Positions 57,801 through 64,000 of a stretch of DNA of 64,000 nucleotides are shown here, piece after piece. The notes below the pieces were generated by a model. That model was not told where the DNA came from. It was given only the letters and a program-made list of their open reading frames with translations, and did not search any database. The position numbers and the translations under genes were made by a program. Positions within the stretch are counted from its first letter, which is position 1, and each line of letters starts with the position of its first letter. The stretch spans positions 1 to 64,000 of the forward strand of contig NZ_JACXXN010000001.1 in NCBI RefSeq assembly GCF_014904695.1, given 5' to 3'. The DNA comes from Nostoc sp. MG11. Lineage in GTDB: Bacteria > Cyanobacteriota > Cyanobacteriia > Cyanobacteriales > Nostocaceae.

Positions 57801-58047
57801 GTTGGGTTTAAAGCTGAAGCGATTAAATGAAGTTTATCAAATTGATTCAGAAACGCTTAATGATGGCAGAGAAAAAATATTTGCAGTTTGGCATCAACGA
57901 GATGAATTAATGTTGGCTCATGTTAAAAGTGCTGGATATGAGATAACTAATTATTCCTCAGACTGGAAGTTTGAGATTACAAAACCTGAGCCTGTAAAAG
58001 CAGGCTACATAGCATCTACGCCGACTCTTCCATTATCAAAGATCTAA
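54862..58047 (+). CDS. CyRepA1-type replication protein (DUF3854 primase-helicase)
   Basis: This 1061-residue protein has a DUF3854/TOPRIM-like domain with Glu167 (IICEGVKKAAALLTQGYAAI) and Asp226 with Glu228 (YICFDYET). A helicase-type ATPase follows: Walker A SAKGTGKTTAL at about 330-340, THRIILGRFLCEKI, the Walker B ILDEVEQ with Asp435, VTTDSRSGR, FVTPSLGTGISIDV and the arginine motif QALARVRDD. It ends with a long helical, charged region. The CyRepA1 family is known as the replication initiator of cyanobacterial plasmids, with chromosomal relatives in many filamentous species. It probably primes or unwinds DNA. No partition genes are adjacent, so it may come from an integrated plasmid. 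Confidence 0.85.
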   Translation: MHLQHLHPQHLEELVKSSGIDLHLIQLNFKSLQGENAYEYLLISELLPRTNTGMVKSSWLHRYAHITEGGWWCSGLDPLNDWQIMEWGCFKPNKPRQNNNGKFVKYEHPPSTSTRVFCLRVSLQVWQQVAQRYNLVMPDNISITPDGEAEGFWQWVMQQNIPLIICEGVKKAAALLTQGYAAIGIPGITSSYRVVKDEFGKVTRRQLIPDLAKFAITKRSFYICFDYETQPKKIAAINNAISQLGCLFQQKNCSVKVVELPGIEKGVDEFIVAKGATAFDKIYRQSVDLEIYLAQTKPHTELTIPATLTINRPYIGEIPFPTSGLVGVKSAKGTGKTTALQSVVKQAKSRNQPVLLITHRIILGRFLCEKIGIQWGIGKEDGEKGRVGEWENYKALSSTPPILHSRYPLHSLGLCVDSIWKLNPENWRGAIVILDEVEQSLWHLLNSNTCKHKRVKILKLFQQLIATVLTTGGLVIAQDADLSDVSLEYLQGLAGIKLMPWVVVNQWKPQQGWDVTFYDSPNPTPLIHQLELDLLAGRKCYVTTDSRSGRYSCETIERYLKERLQKLRRQFPKTLVVSSHTTNTPGHAAVDFIAAINQKIPEYDGVFVTPSLGTGISIDVQHFDRVYGVFQGVIPDSEARQALARVRDDVPRIVWCAKRGIGLIGSGSTNYRSLSDWYQENQKENLALLSPLHKIDVDLPLVYDPIHLRTWAKLSARVNASIRLYRQSMQDGLIADGHKIQMRSNAVHNNIIRDLRLAFMATDPNDLATRRRLILEIVKVQKDWVQSRQKAKEIKRKIKEIKQQNQLAAAAAVAKARDIDYVEYEQLLAKHSLTDAERNQINKYLLRQRYGIEVTPMLKLQDEQGYYCQLLIHYYLTHESEYFHVRDQQEWHQQLSWGEGKVFLPDLKTYTLKVEAMRALGMLQFLELERRFTENDADLILLKNVAFQHSKHIKRALGISLDSEKEQVSGMKILSRLLNLLGLKLKRLNEVYQIDSETLNDGREKIFAVWHQRDELMLAHVKSAGYEITNYSSDWKFEITKPEPVKAGYIASTPTLPLSKI

Positions 58048-58142
58048 TCCTTACACCAGCGTCCAACTATTTATAATAAACAAGTTTGTACTCTGGTGAC
58101 TATCCTTGTACAAGTAATGAACCAAGAATGAAAGCGAAGGGC

Positions 58143-58299
58143 TGTTATAAAGCAATACGGTTCAGTTAAGAATAATTGTAGGTTGGGTTTCACTGCGTTC
58201 AACCCAACAAAGGCCTGCAAACGTTGGGTTTCGTTCCTCAACCCAACCTACATAATTTAATTTTTTGGGCTTAACTGAACTGTATTGTGTTATAAAGCA
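58143..58299. mobile_element. MITE with 18-bp inverted ends and 10-bp target duplication
   Basis: The ends CAATACGGTTCAGTTAAG (58153-58170) and CTTAACTGAACTGTATTG (58270-58287) are inverted repeats with one mismatch. TGTTATAAAG stands directly on both sides (58143-58152 and 58288-58297), a 10-bp target duplication. The interior is the AGGTTGGGTT palindrome shared with 307-385 and 40.05 kb. There is no transposase. It lies between the primase-helicase and TPR genes. Confidence 0.85.
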
Positions 58300-58324
58300 T
58301 TACATAATAAAGATACGTAATCAT

Positions 58325-58359
58325 CAAGAATCCCGTCGCTAAAAGCAAGGGAGTGTTAA
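58325..58359. repeat. Diverged IS200/IS605-like right-end hairpin
   Basis: CAAGAATCCCGTCGCTAAAA is followed by GCAAGGGAGTGTTAA. This has the same frame (AAGAATCCC, hairpin, GGGAGTGT) as the copy at 50488, with a decayed stem (TCCC/GGGA remain). It ends 16 bases before the TPR gene start and may lie in its leader. Confidence 0.45.
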
Positions 58360-58375
58360 AACTCAAAAAAATTAC

Positions 58376-60196
58376 ATGAATGCTGAAGATTTTTTCAATC
58401 AGGGATTAAACAACAATTTACAAGGAGATTATCAAGGAGCGATCGCAGCTTACACTCAAGCACTCAAGTTAAATCCTGACTATGCAGAAGCCTACCATAA
58501 CCGAGGTATTATTCTAAGTGGTGAACTTAAAAATTATCATGGTGCGATCGCAGATTTTAATAGAGCAATAGAAATCAGTCCCAATTTTGCTACAGCTTAC
58601 TGTCACCGGGCTAATGCTCATTACTTTTTAACCGATTATGAGGGAGCGATCGCTGAGCATAACCAAGCATTACAAATTAATCCCAACTTGGCTGAATCTT
58701 ACCACAGTCGGGGTAATGCCTACTTTGCTTTGGAAGACTATGACAAAGCGATCACAGATTATCATCAAGCAATAGAAAAGAGTACTCAGTTAGCTACCTA
58801 TATTAATTTTGATATTGCCAAAGCATTCCATAACCGGGGTGTAGCTTGTTTTGATCGCGGCGACTATCAAGGAGCAATTGCAGATTTCCAACAAGCTTTA
58901 CAGTGGTATCCTCATTTTGCCGCAGCTTATAGCAATCGGGGTAATATTTACTATATTTTAGGAAACTATCAACAAGCGATCGCTGATCATAACCAGGCAT
59001 TACAGTTAGATCCCAATTTAGCAGAGGCTTACCATAATCGAGGTAATGCTTACTACGCTCTAGCAGACTATCAAAGCGCGATCGCCGATTACAACTATGC
59101 ATTAAAAATCAACCCCAGCTTTGCAGGAGGATACTACAACCGAGGTCTTGTTCTTTCTCACCTCAAAGACTATCACCGGGCAATTGAAGACTTTAATCAA
59201 GCTCTGAAGCTGAATCCTGATGATATCCAAGCATACTACGAACGGGGTCTTGTACTTAGCATACTTGGGGATTATCAAAGAGCGATCGCAGACTATAATC
59301 AGGCATTACAAGAAAATCCGACTTTAGCTTTAGTCTACGGCTTTCGGGCTAATGCTCGTCGCCAACTGGGAGACTATCAAGGCGCAATTGAAGATAGCAA
59401 TCGACTATTACAACTCAATCCCCATCTAGCTGAAGGATACTGCGATCGCGCCGCTGCTCGTCGTTCTTTAGGAGATTATAAAGGAGCAATTAAAGATTAT
59501 GATCAGGCATTGCAGATTAATCATAACTTAGCCTCAGCTTACTATGGTCGAGGTATTGCCCGCGAAGCTTTGCAAGATTTCCAAGGAGCAATTGAAGATA
59601 ACACGCAAGCGATAGAGATTGTACCTGACTTTTCTCAAGCATACTGTAACCGGGGTAATGCTCGCCGCCTTATCGGAGATGAACAAGGGGCGATTACAGA
59701 TTACGATCAAGCATTACAACTTAATCCTAATCTGGTTGAGGCTTATTATAATCGGGGTTCTACCCGTTATGCCCTAGAAGATTATGAAAGTGCGATCACA
59801 GATTATACCCAAGCTTTGCAGATAAATCCTCAATCTGCTGCATTTTATAGCGATCGCGCCAATGCTCGCTATGCCCTGCAAGATTATCAAGGAGCAATAG
59901 AAGATTACAATCAAGCAATTGCGCTTAACTCTAGCTTTGCTGAAGATTGGTTCAACAGAGGTCGTAGCCGTTCTCTATTGGGAGATTTGCAAGGAGCGCT
60001 TACAGACTTGAATCAAGCCTTGCAGTATCAGCCTCATTGGACTTCAGCCTACATCGTTCGGGCAGATATCCGCCAAAATTTAGGAGACTATCAAGAAGCA
60101 ATTGCCGATTTCCAAAAATCTGCCGACCTGTATTTCCAAGAAGGAAACACAGAATATTATCAGCAAATTATAGAGTTAATCGAACAGCTGCACTAG
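58376..60196 (+). CDS. Tetratricopeptide repeat (TPR) protein
   Basis: The 606-residue protein is built almost wholly of about 17 TPR units of 34 residues, with the pattern Y-x-x-A-I-x-D-(Y/F)-x-x-A-L-x-x-N-P (for example DYQGAIAAYTQALKLNPDYA). One unit near residues 135-145 carries an insert (EKSTQLATYINFDIA). TPR superhelices bind other proteins. There is no signal peptide or membrane helix, so it is cytoplasmic. The high sequence identity between units suggests recent repeat expansion. Its partners are unknown. Confidence 0.93.
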   Translation: MNAEDFFNQGLNNNLQGDYQGAIAAYTQALKLNPDYAEAYHNRGIILSGELKNYHGAIADFNRAIEISPNFATAYCHRANAHYFLTDYEGAIAEHNQALQINPNLAESYHSRGNAYFALEDYDKAITDYHQAIEKSTQLATYINFDIAKAFHNRGVACFDRGDYQGAIADFQQALQWYPHFAAAYSNRGNIYYILGNYQQAIADHNQALQLDPNLAEAYHNRGNAYYALADYQSAIADYNYALKINPSFAGGYYNRGLVLSHLKDYHRAIEDFNQALKLNPDDIQAYYERGLVLSILGDYQRAIADYNQALQENPTLALVYGFRANARRQLGDYQGAIEDSNRLLQLNPHLAEGYCDRAAARRSLGDYKGAIKDYDQALQINHNLASAYYGRGIAREALQDFQGAIEDNTQAIEIVPDFSQAYCNRGNARRLIGDEQGAITDYDQALQLNPNLVEAYYNRGSTRYALEDYESAITDYTQALQINPQSAAFYSDRANARYALQDYQGAIEDYNQAIALNSSFAEDWFNRGRSRSLLGDLQGALTDLNQALQYQPHWTSAYIVRADIRQNLGDYQEAIADFQKSADLYFQEGNTEYYQQIIELIEQLH

Positions 60197-60606
60197 TATC
60201 CTCGACTTTCTCAAAAAATCGGGAATCTTGTCTACAAGAAGCTCATACCAGAAGCCTACCACCTCAGACCGCTCTGATGAAGGGTTTAGCCTTCCTTTGG
60301 TGGCAACAAAGTGGAGGAAGCGATAAAAACTCCACACCTTTCATGGCAAATCTGTACACTGTTCGCGTATCTGACATCGCTCTCCTTTGATACACGACAA
60401 TAGGCCACAGCGGCATAACACCCATCCAGTGCTGATTGTCATAGGATAATCATAGCAATCTGCTTGCTTGTAATTAGTCCTTCTAGGGGAGGAATCTCTG
60501 TTAAGCTGCGGAAATAGGTGTATTAATTACTATTGTCTATCTCAGGGTATATTTTAATTGATTCTGTTATTGATTTAACTTCACTATTTTAGAATATAAA
60601 TTAAAC
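60197..60606. other. Intergenic region
   Basis: No gene, tRNA or hairpin is supported. The 3' part is AT-rich and probably contains the promoter of the next gene. Confidence 0.4.
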
Positions 60607-60627
60607 TTGGTTCTGGAAAAAAGGAGT

Positions 60628-61095
60628 ATGAAAGACTGGAGAAAAATTTTAATTAAAGGTTTAATAATAATACTAATCTTATTTGGAATAGATTTATTCA
60701 GTTCAGATGCATTTGGAAATCAAGATAATATGAATCAAGAAGATATTCTGACACTAATTAACAAATCTAAAGAAGCCTGGGTTGCTCAAGATGCTGATGC
60801 TCTTGCCCAGATGTTTACACCAGATGGAGAAATTATTGTCCCAGGAAAAAAATGGCAAGGTCGAGCAGAAATTCGAGCAGAAATAACCCATTTTGCTCAG
60901 CAGTATTCAGATGTGAAAATTGACATCCAGCGAATTATCGTTGAGAATAACCAAGCCGCAGTTGAGTGGTACTATCAAGACATTCATAAAGCCACAGGTC
61001 GCCGCAACAAAGCTGATGACGTTATTGTTGTTGATTTCAAAGATGGTCTGATCAGTAGATGGCGTGAGTATTTCGACACTGAAACGCCAGTTTAA
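60628..61095 (+). CDS. Exported SnoaL/DUF4440-like protein
   Basis: The 155-residue product has a signal peptide or anchor (ILIKGLIIILILFGIDLFSS) and then an NTF2-like domain of the SnoaL/SgcJ type (ILTLINKSKEAWVAQDADAL, FTPDGEIIVPGKKWQGRAEI, VDFKDGLISRWREYFDT). Such domains bind or isomerise small molecules; many are of unknown role. It is probably periplasmic. AAGGAG ends only two bases before ATG 60628, which is unusually close, but no other start keeps the signal peptide. Confidence 0.82.
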   Translation: MKDWRKILIKGLIIILILFGIDLFSSDAFGNQDNMNQEDILTLINKSKEAWVAQDADALAQMFTPDGEIIVPGKKWQGRAEIRAEITHFAQQYSDVKIDIQRIIVENNQAAVEWYYQDIHKATGRRNKADDVIVVDFKDGLISRWREYFDTETPV

Positions 61096-61225
61096 ATCAG
61101 TGAATAGTGAACAGTTATCAAGGTTTGAGTTGAGATTTACCACTCTACCTAAAATTCTAAAGTTTTGCTGTAGCTGTGGAATTAGCCAGAGAAACTCTAA
61201 CGCCTATGGCTGGTAGTTATAGAAG

Positions 61226-61256
61226 AGGCGTAGACGCAGCCTAACCCAAGCATCGC
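61226..61256. repeat. Diverged copy of the GGCGTAG dispersed repeat
   Basis: GAGGCGTAGACGCAGCCTAA and the end AGCATCGC match the GGCGTAGGCGTAGCCCGTCG unit near 0.5 kb with substitutions. It lies in the spacer before the dehydrogenase gene. Confidence 0.45.
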
Positions 61257-61321
61257 TCATCTCACTCACAAGCTATCATGTACTGGAAAAACATGTTGCA
61301 GCATACAGCCTGAGGTTTTGC

Positions 61322-62383
61322 ATGAAAGTCGCAGTTTTCAGTACAAAAGCCTATGATCGGCAGTTTTTAGAAGCTGCAAATTCTCCCACCCAACTCTCAA
61401 CGGAAAATACCTCCGCAAACCACTTTCTTCATGAGTTGGTGTTTTTTGAACCCCGTTTGAGTAGAGATACCGCTATCTTAGCCGCCGGATTTCCAGCAGT
61501 TTGTGTATTTGTACATGACCAAGTTGATGCTTCAACTTTAGAGATTCTTGCCTCTAATGGAACTCGTCTAGTTGTGCTTCGCTGTGCAGGGTTTAACAAT
61601 GTAGACTTACAAGCCGCAGCAGACTTAGGGATTACTGTTGTGCGTGTTCCTGCTTACTCACCCTATGGAGTGGCAGAACATGCCGTTGGATTGATTTTGA
61701 GCCTCAATCGTAAAATTCATCGTGCTTATAACCGCGTCCGAGAAGCCAATTTCTCTTTAGAAGGACTGTTGGGGTTTAATCTGAATGGACGCACAGTAGG
61801 GATTATCGGTACTGGAAAAATCGGTCTGATTTTAGGACAGATTATGAAGGGGTTTGGCTGTGACATACTCGCCTATGACGTATATCGTAATTCAGAATTA
61901 GAGGTATTGGGTGGGAAGTATGTTGAGTTACGTGAGCTATTTGCCAACTCCGATATCATTTCCTTACATTGTCCTTTGACTCCCGAAACTCATCACTTGA
62001 TTAACGCCGAGGCTATAGAACAGATGAAGTCAAGGGTTATGTTAATTAATACCAGCCGAGGAGCGCTGATTGATACCCAAGCAGTCATCGAAGGACTAAA
62101 GTCGCGCCAAATAGGCTCTCTCGGTGTGGATGTTTACGAGCAAGAATCGGAATTGTTCTTTGAAGATTTATCTGGCGAAATCATCCAAGATGATGTTTTC
62201 CAACGCCTGACAACATTTCCTAATGTACTTATTACCGGACATCAAGCCTTCTTTACAGAAGAAGCTCTGCACAATATTGCCGAAACGACTTTTGCTAATA
62301 TTTCTGACGTTGAACAAGGTCGTCCTTGTCCAAATGAAATTCGTGCTCAACCAGAAGTTGAAGCTAAAGCACTAGTTAGCTAA
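61322..62383 (+). CDS. D-lactate dehydrogenase-type 2-hydroxyacid dehydrogenase
   Basis: The 353-residue enzyme reduces a 2-oxoacid with NADH, most likely pyruvate to D-lactate. It has the NAD loop [15 protein letters not shown], the catalytic Arg in [15 protein letters not shown], the Glu in the [10 protein letters not shown] region and the catalytic His in [13 protein letters not shown]. The Tyr-rich start [19 protein letters not shown] is typical of LdhA/DdhD types. An N-terminal insert ([15 protein letters not shown]) is slightly longer than usual. The gene stands alone; fermentation in the dark is the probable context. Confidence 0.93.
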   Translation: MKVAVFSTKAYDRQFLEAANSPTQLSTENTSANHFLHELVFFEPRLSRDTAILAAGFPAVCVFVHDQVDASTLEILASNGTRLVVLRCAGFNNVDLQAAADLGITVVRVPAYSPYGVAEHAVGLILSLNRKIHRAYNRVREANFSLEGLLGFNLNGRTVGIIGTGKIGLILGQIMKGFGCDILAYDVYRNSELEVLGGKYVELRELFANSDIISLHCPLTPETHHLINAEAIEQMKSRVMLINTSRGALIDTQAVIEGLKSRQIGSLGVDVYEQESELFFEDLSGEIIQDDVFQRLTTFPNVLITGHQAFFTEEALHNIAETTFANISDVEQGRPCPNEIRAQPEVEAKALVS

Positions 62384-62393
62384 TTAACTAACA

Positions 62394-63134
62394 CTACGAA
62401 CGATAGGCAACGCGGAGACTTTGGACTAAAATCACCAGAGACGCGATCGCCATAAATCCACCCCAAAACCAATAGGGTAAAATTAAATACCGCTGCATTT
62501 GTGCTGTATCCGAAAGTCCTAGATAACCAGCACTATAGCTAAATAGATAATCAAGCTGATGATACGTGCTTATACAAGCTTGTACGCCTAAAAATTGAAT
62601 GACAAAACCCTGTGCCCAGCGAGGAGCTTTTAAGGCAATACCTAGGATAATCAAACCTAGCAGGGGAATTGCTACTAATCCAAACAAAGAACGCACCCAA
62701 ATTAATGCTGAAAACAGCAAAAAGCTTCCTAAAATTTTCAAACTTAGGGAAGCTGCTCTAAAACTGCGAGAAGCCAAAATCAAAGCCGCACCGGCAAGAG
62801 GCGGGCCCATTGGTCCTGCTGCTGCAACCAAAGCCGGGCCAATAGGCCCCAATGACGACCGGAGGCCATAAGTTGCCACACCGGAACCACTACTAAAAAT
62901 CTCTAATTTCTGAAACTGTCCTCCTAGTAGCAGAGCCATCAAGCCGTGACCAATTTCGTGAAACCAAGTTGCCAAGATCGTAAATGGGTATAAAATATAA
63001 TCGCCCCCTGGAACTTGCCATAGCAAAGTAGTGGCGATCGCTGCTCCAATCAGCCAAGTTAGCCCCATGCGTTCAACAACTGGCGGGGCTTCTTTGTTGA
63101 GCAAGGTTTCAAAATCTTTGCCTGATTTCCTCAT
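62394..63134 (-). CDS. M50-type membrane metallopeptidase
   Basis: The 246-residue protein has about six membrane helices and the zinc motif HEIGH at 59-63 (TWFHEIGHGLMALLLGG). The following GSGVATYGLRSSLGP and a Gly/Pro-rich loop fit the M50B-like proteins of bacteria and plants. A second zinc ligand of the NPDG type is not evident, so proteolytic activity is probable but unproven. It converges on the dehydrogenase gene with a 10-base gap. Confidence 0.85.
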   Translation of the reverse strand: MRKSGKDFETLLNKEAPPVVERMGLTWLIGAAIATTLLWQVPGGDYILYPFTILATWFHEIGHGLMALLLGGQFQKLEIFSSGSGVATYGLRSSLGPIGPALVAAAGPMGPPLAGAALILASRSFRAASLSLKILGSFLLFSALIWVRSLFGLVAIPLLGLIILGIALKAPRWAQGFVIQFLGVQACISTYHQLDYLFSYSAGYLGLSDTAQMQRYLILPYWFWGGFMAIASLVILVQSLRVAYRS

Positions 63135-63326
63135 GGATCACTTTCCTGAACGTAATTATCTCAATTACCGGAGTGTACTTTTATCCATCCTAGTGTAAAT
63201 AATAAAATGCTGGAGTTGCTGGAGAATACAGCAATTTGCACCTCAAAGCGACGGTGGTAAACTAAGACGCTACACATAACGAATAAAGTTATCCGCCGCC
63301 TTTGTGATGCTCTGATTAACAATCAG

Positions 63327-64000
63327 CTAAGACAGTTGAAAAATGAATGTTACCATGTCTCCCTTACCTAGGCTGATGCGATCGCCTGCTCGCAAGCGAT
63401 GTCGATTCCCCGATGATAGCGGCAAATTGTTAATGTAAGTACCATTAGAACTGCCTACATCTTCTATATAGTGAGCGCCTGCCTCAAGGCGAATATCTGC
63501 ATGAATCCGTGAGACAATTTCCGAATTGGGAAATCCTGATACATCTATATCCGGGGGAATACGGTCATTGGGCTTGCCGATATGAATGACAGTCAGATTT
63601 TGCGGTAATTCAATTTCTCGGTCGCTTTGGACGTGGAACAACCGCGCTGTCACCTGCTGCAATTGAGTTCTGGCAGCAGTTACATTTGATGCTGCTGGCA
63701 GAGGCGATTGCGGGGCTGAGACTGGTTCAGGGGGTGGCGTTGGTTGAGTAGCCACTGGTTCCAGAGGGGGGGGAGTCGGGATTTCTTGCTCAAATACGGG
63801 TTGTTCAGGGACGCTTGGCAGTGGCGTTGGGGTGCTGTTTTCTGTAGCCATTGCTTGTGGTTGAGCTGCCACCGCTGTTGGTGGTAAAGATGAGGCAACA
63901 GGGGGATAAGAGTTGGTACTACTGATTTCTAACGAATCTGGTTGTGAAAGTTCTAAAAGTGGATCAGGCGTAACTAACGGCGGTACTTCCACAGGAATGT
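63327..64000 (-). CDS. FHA-domain protein, N-terminus beyond the window
   Basis: The frame is open to the window end without a stop, so the start lies outside. The visible part has a long Pro/Gln-rich disordered region and a C-terminal FHA domain of about 95 residues: VIHIGKPNDRIPPDIDVSGF, EIVSRIHADIRLEAGAHYIE and VGSSNGTYINNLPLSS. FHA domains bind phosphothreonine and link a protein to Ser/Thr kinase signalling. The SRIH and SSNGTYIN residues that contact the phosphopeptide are present. Related cyanobacterial proteins carry an N-terminal zinc ribbon that cannot be checked here. Confidence 0.88.
   Translation of the reverse strand, partial: IPVEVPPLVTPDPLLELSQPDSLEISSTNSYPPVASSLPPTAVAAQPQAMATENSTPTPLPSVPEQPVFEQEIPTPPPLEPVATQPTPPPEPVSAPQSPLPAASNVTAARTQLQQVTARLFHVQSDREIELPQNLTVIHIGKPNDRIPPDIDVSGFPNSEIVSRIHADIRLEAGAHYIEDVGSSNGTYINNLPLSSGNRHRLRAGDRISLGKGDMVTFIFQLS

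Overview
The window reads as chromosome of a filamentous, probably heterocyst-forming cyanobacterium (Nostocales). The evidence is a ferredoxin-NADP reductase with a CpcD phycobilisome-linker domain, the cyanobacterial redox-regulated phosphoribulokinase, chlB, an SLH-OprB porin, a CAAD-domain protein, an abundance of the HIP1 octamer GCGATCGC, and many short tandem or palindromic intergenic repeats. No rRNA, tRNA or CRISPR array was seen.

Layout. 1-2.1 kb: end of a WD40 protein, dispersed repeats, a lone antitoxin-like gene, a 42-bp minisatellite and a Uma2 nuclease-fold gene. 2.2-5.2 kb: uvrA, carrying a short tandem repeat inside its coding region. 5.2-9 kb: a DUF6883/DUF4926 pair, a frameshifted HTH antitoxin, a four-helix membrane protein with 14-residue repeats, and a small protein with a double-glycine motif. 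9-14.2 kb: DUF2358, a family-10-like glycosyl hydrolase, DUF1206, an alpha/beta hydrolase, a pentapeptide-repeat protein and a small exported protein. 14.5-26 kb: conserved housekeeping genes (metK, prk, petH, hom), an SLH protein, a CAAD protein and a membrane histidine kinase.

26-29.8 kb is a GC-richer, probably transferred redox cluster: an AraC regulator, a cupin, an intact zinc alcohol dehydrogenase, and fragments of at least two SDRs, a second cupin, an aldo/keto reductase and a TMEM175-type channel. Several fragments are fused into mosaics. 30-35.8 kb: a UvrD/PcrA helicase, a GNAT acetyltransferase, a possible remnant of a Septu-like ATPase/HNH defence pair, a GAF protein coupled to a Tat-type phosphoesterase, and a proline-rich membrane protein.

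35.9-39.8 kb holds two signalling modules: a complete HK/OmpR pair, then a receiver-only regulator with a sensor truncated before its kinase domain. 40.2-48.3 kb is a co-directional set of two MurG-like glycosyltransferases, a GT4, a GT2, an MsbA-like ABC exporter and a two-domain histidine phosphatase, followed by an SLH-OprB porin. It is a plausible assembly and export pathway for a glycoconjugate of unknown identity. 50-54.3 kb: a MITE, a COG4280 membrane protein, chlB and a DUF4278 protein. 54.8-58 kb: a large CyRepA1-type primase-helicase, normally a plasmid replication protein. 58-64 kb: a second MITE, a TPR protein, an exported SnoaL-like protein, a D-lactate-dehydrogenase-type enzyme, an M50-type metallopeptidase and an FHA protein running off the window.

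No complete novel system was proven. The most unusual items are the mosaic gene fragments at 27.3-29.8 kb, the repeat-truncated sensor at 39.8 kb, the glycosyltransferase/exporter cluster, and the chromosomally placed CyRepA1 protein flanked by mobile-element scars.
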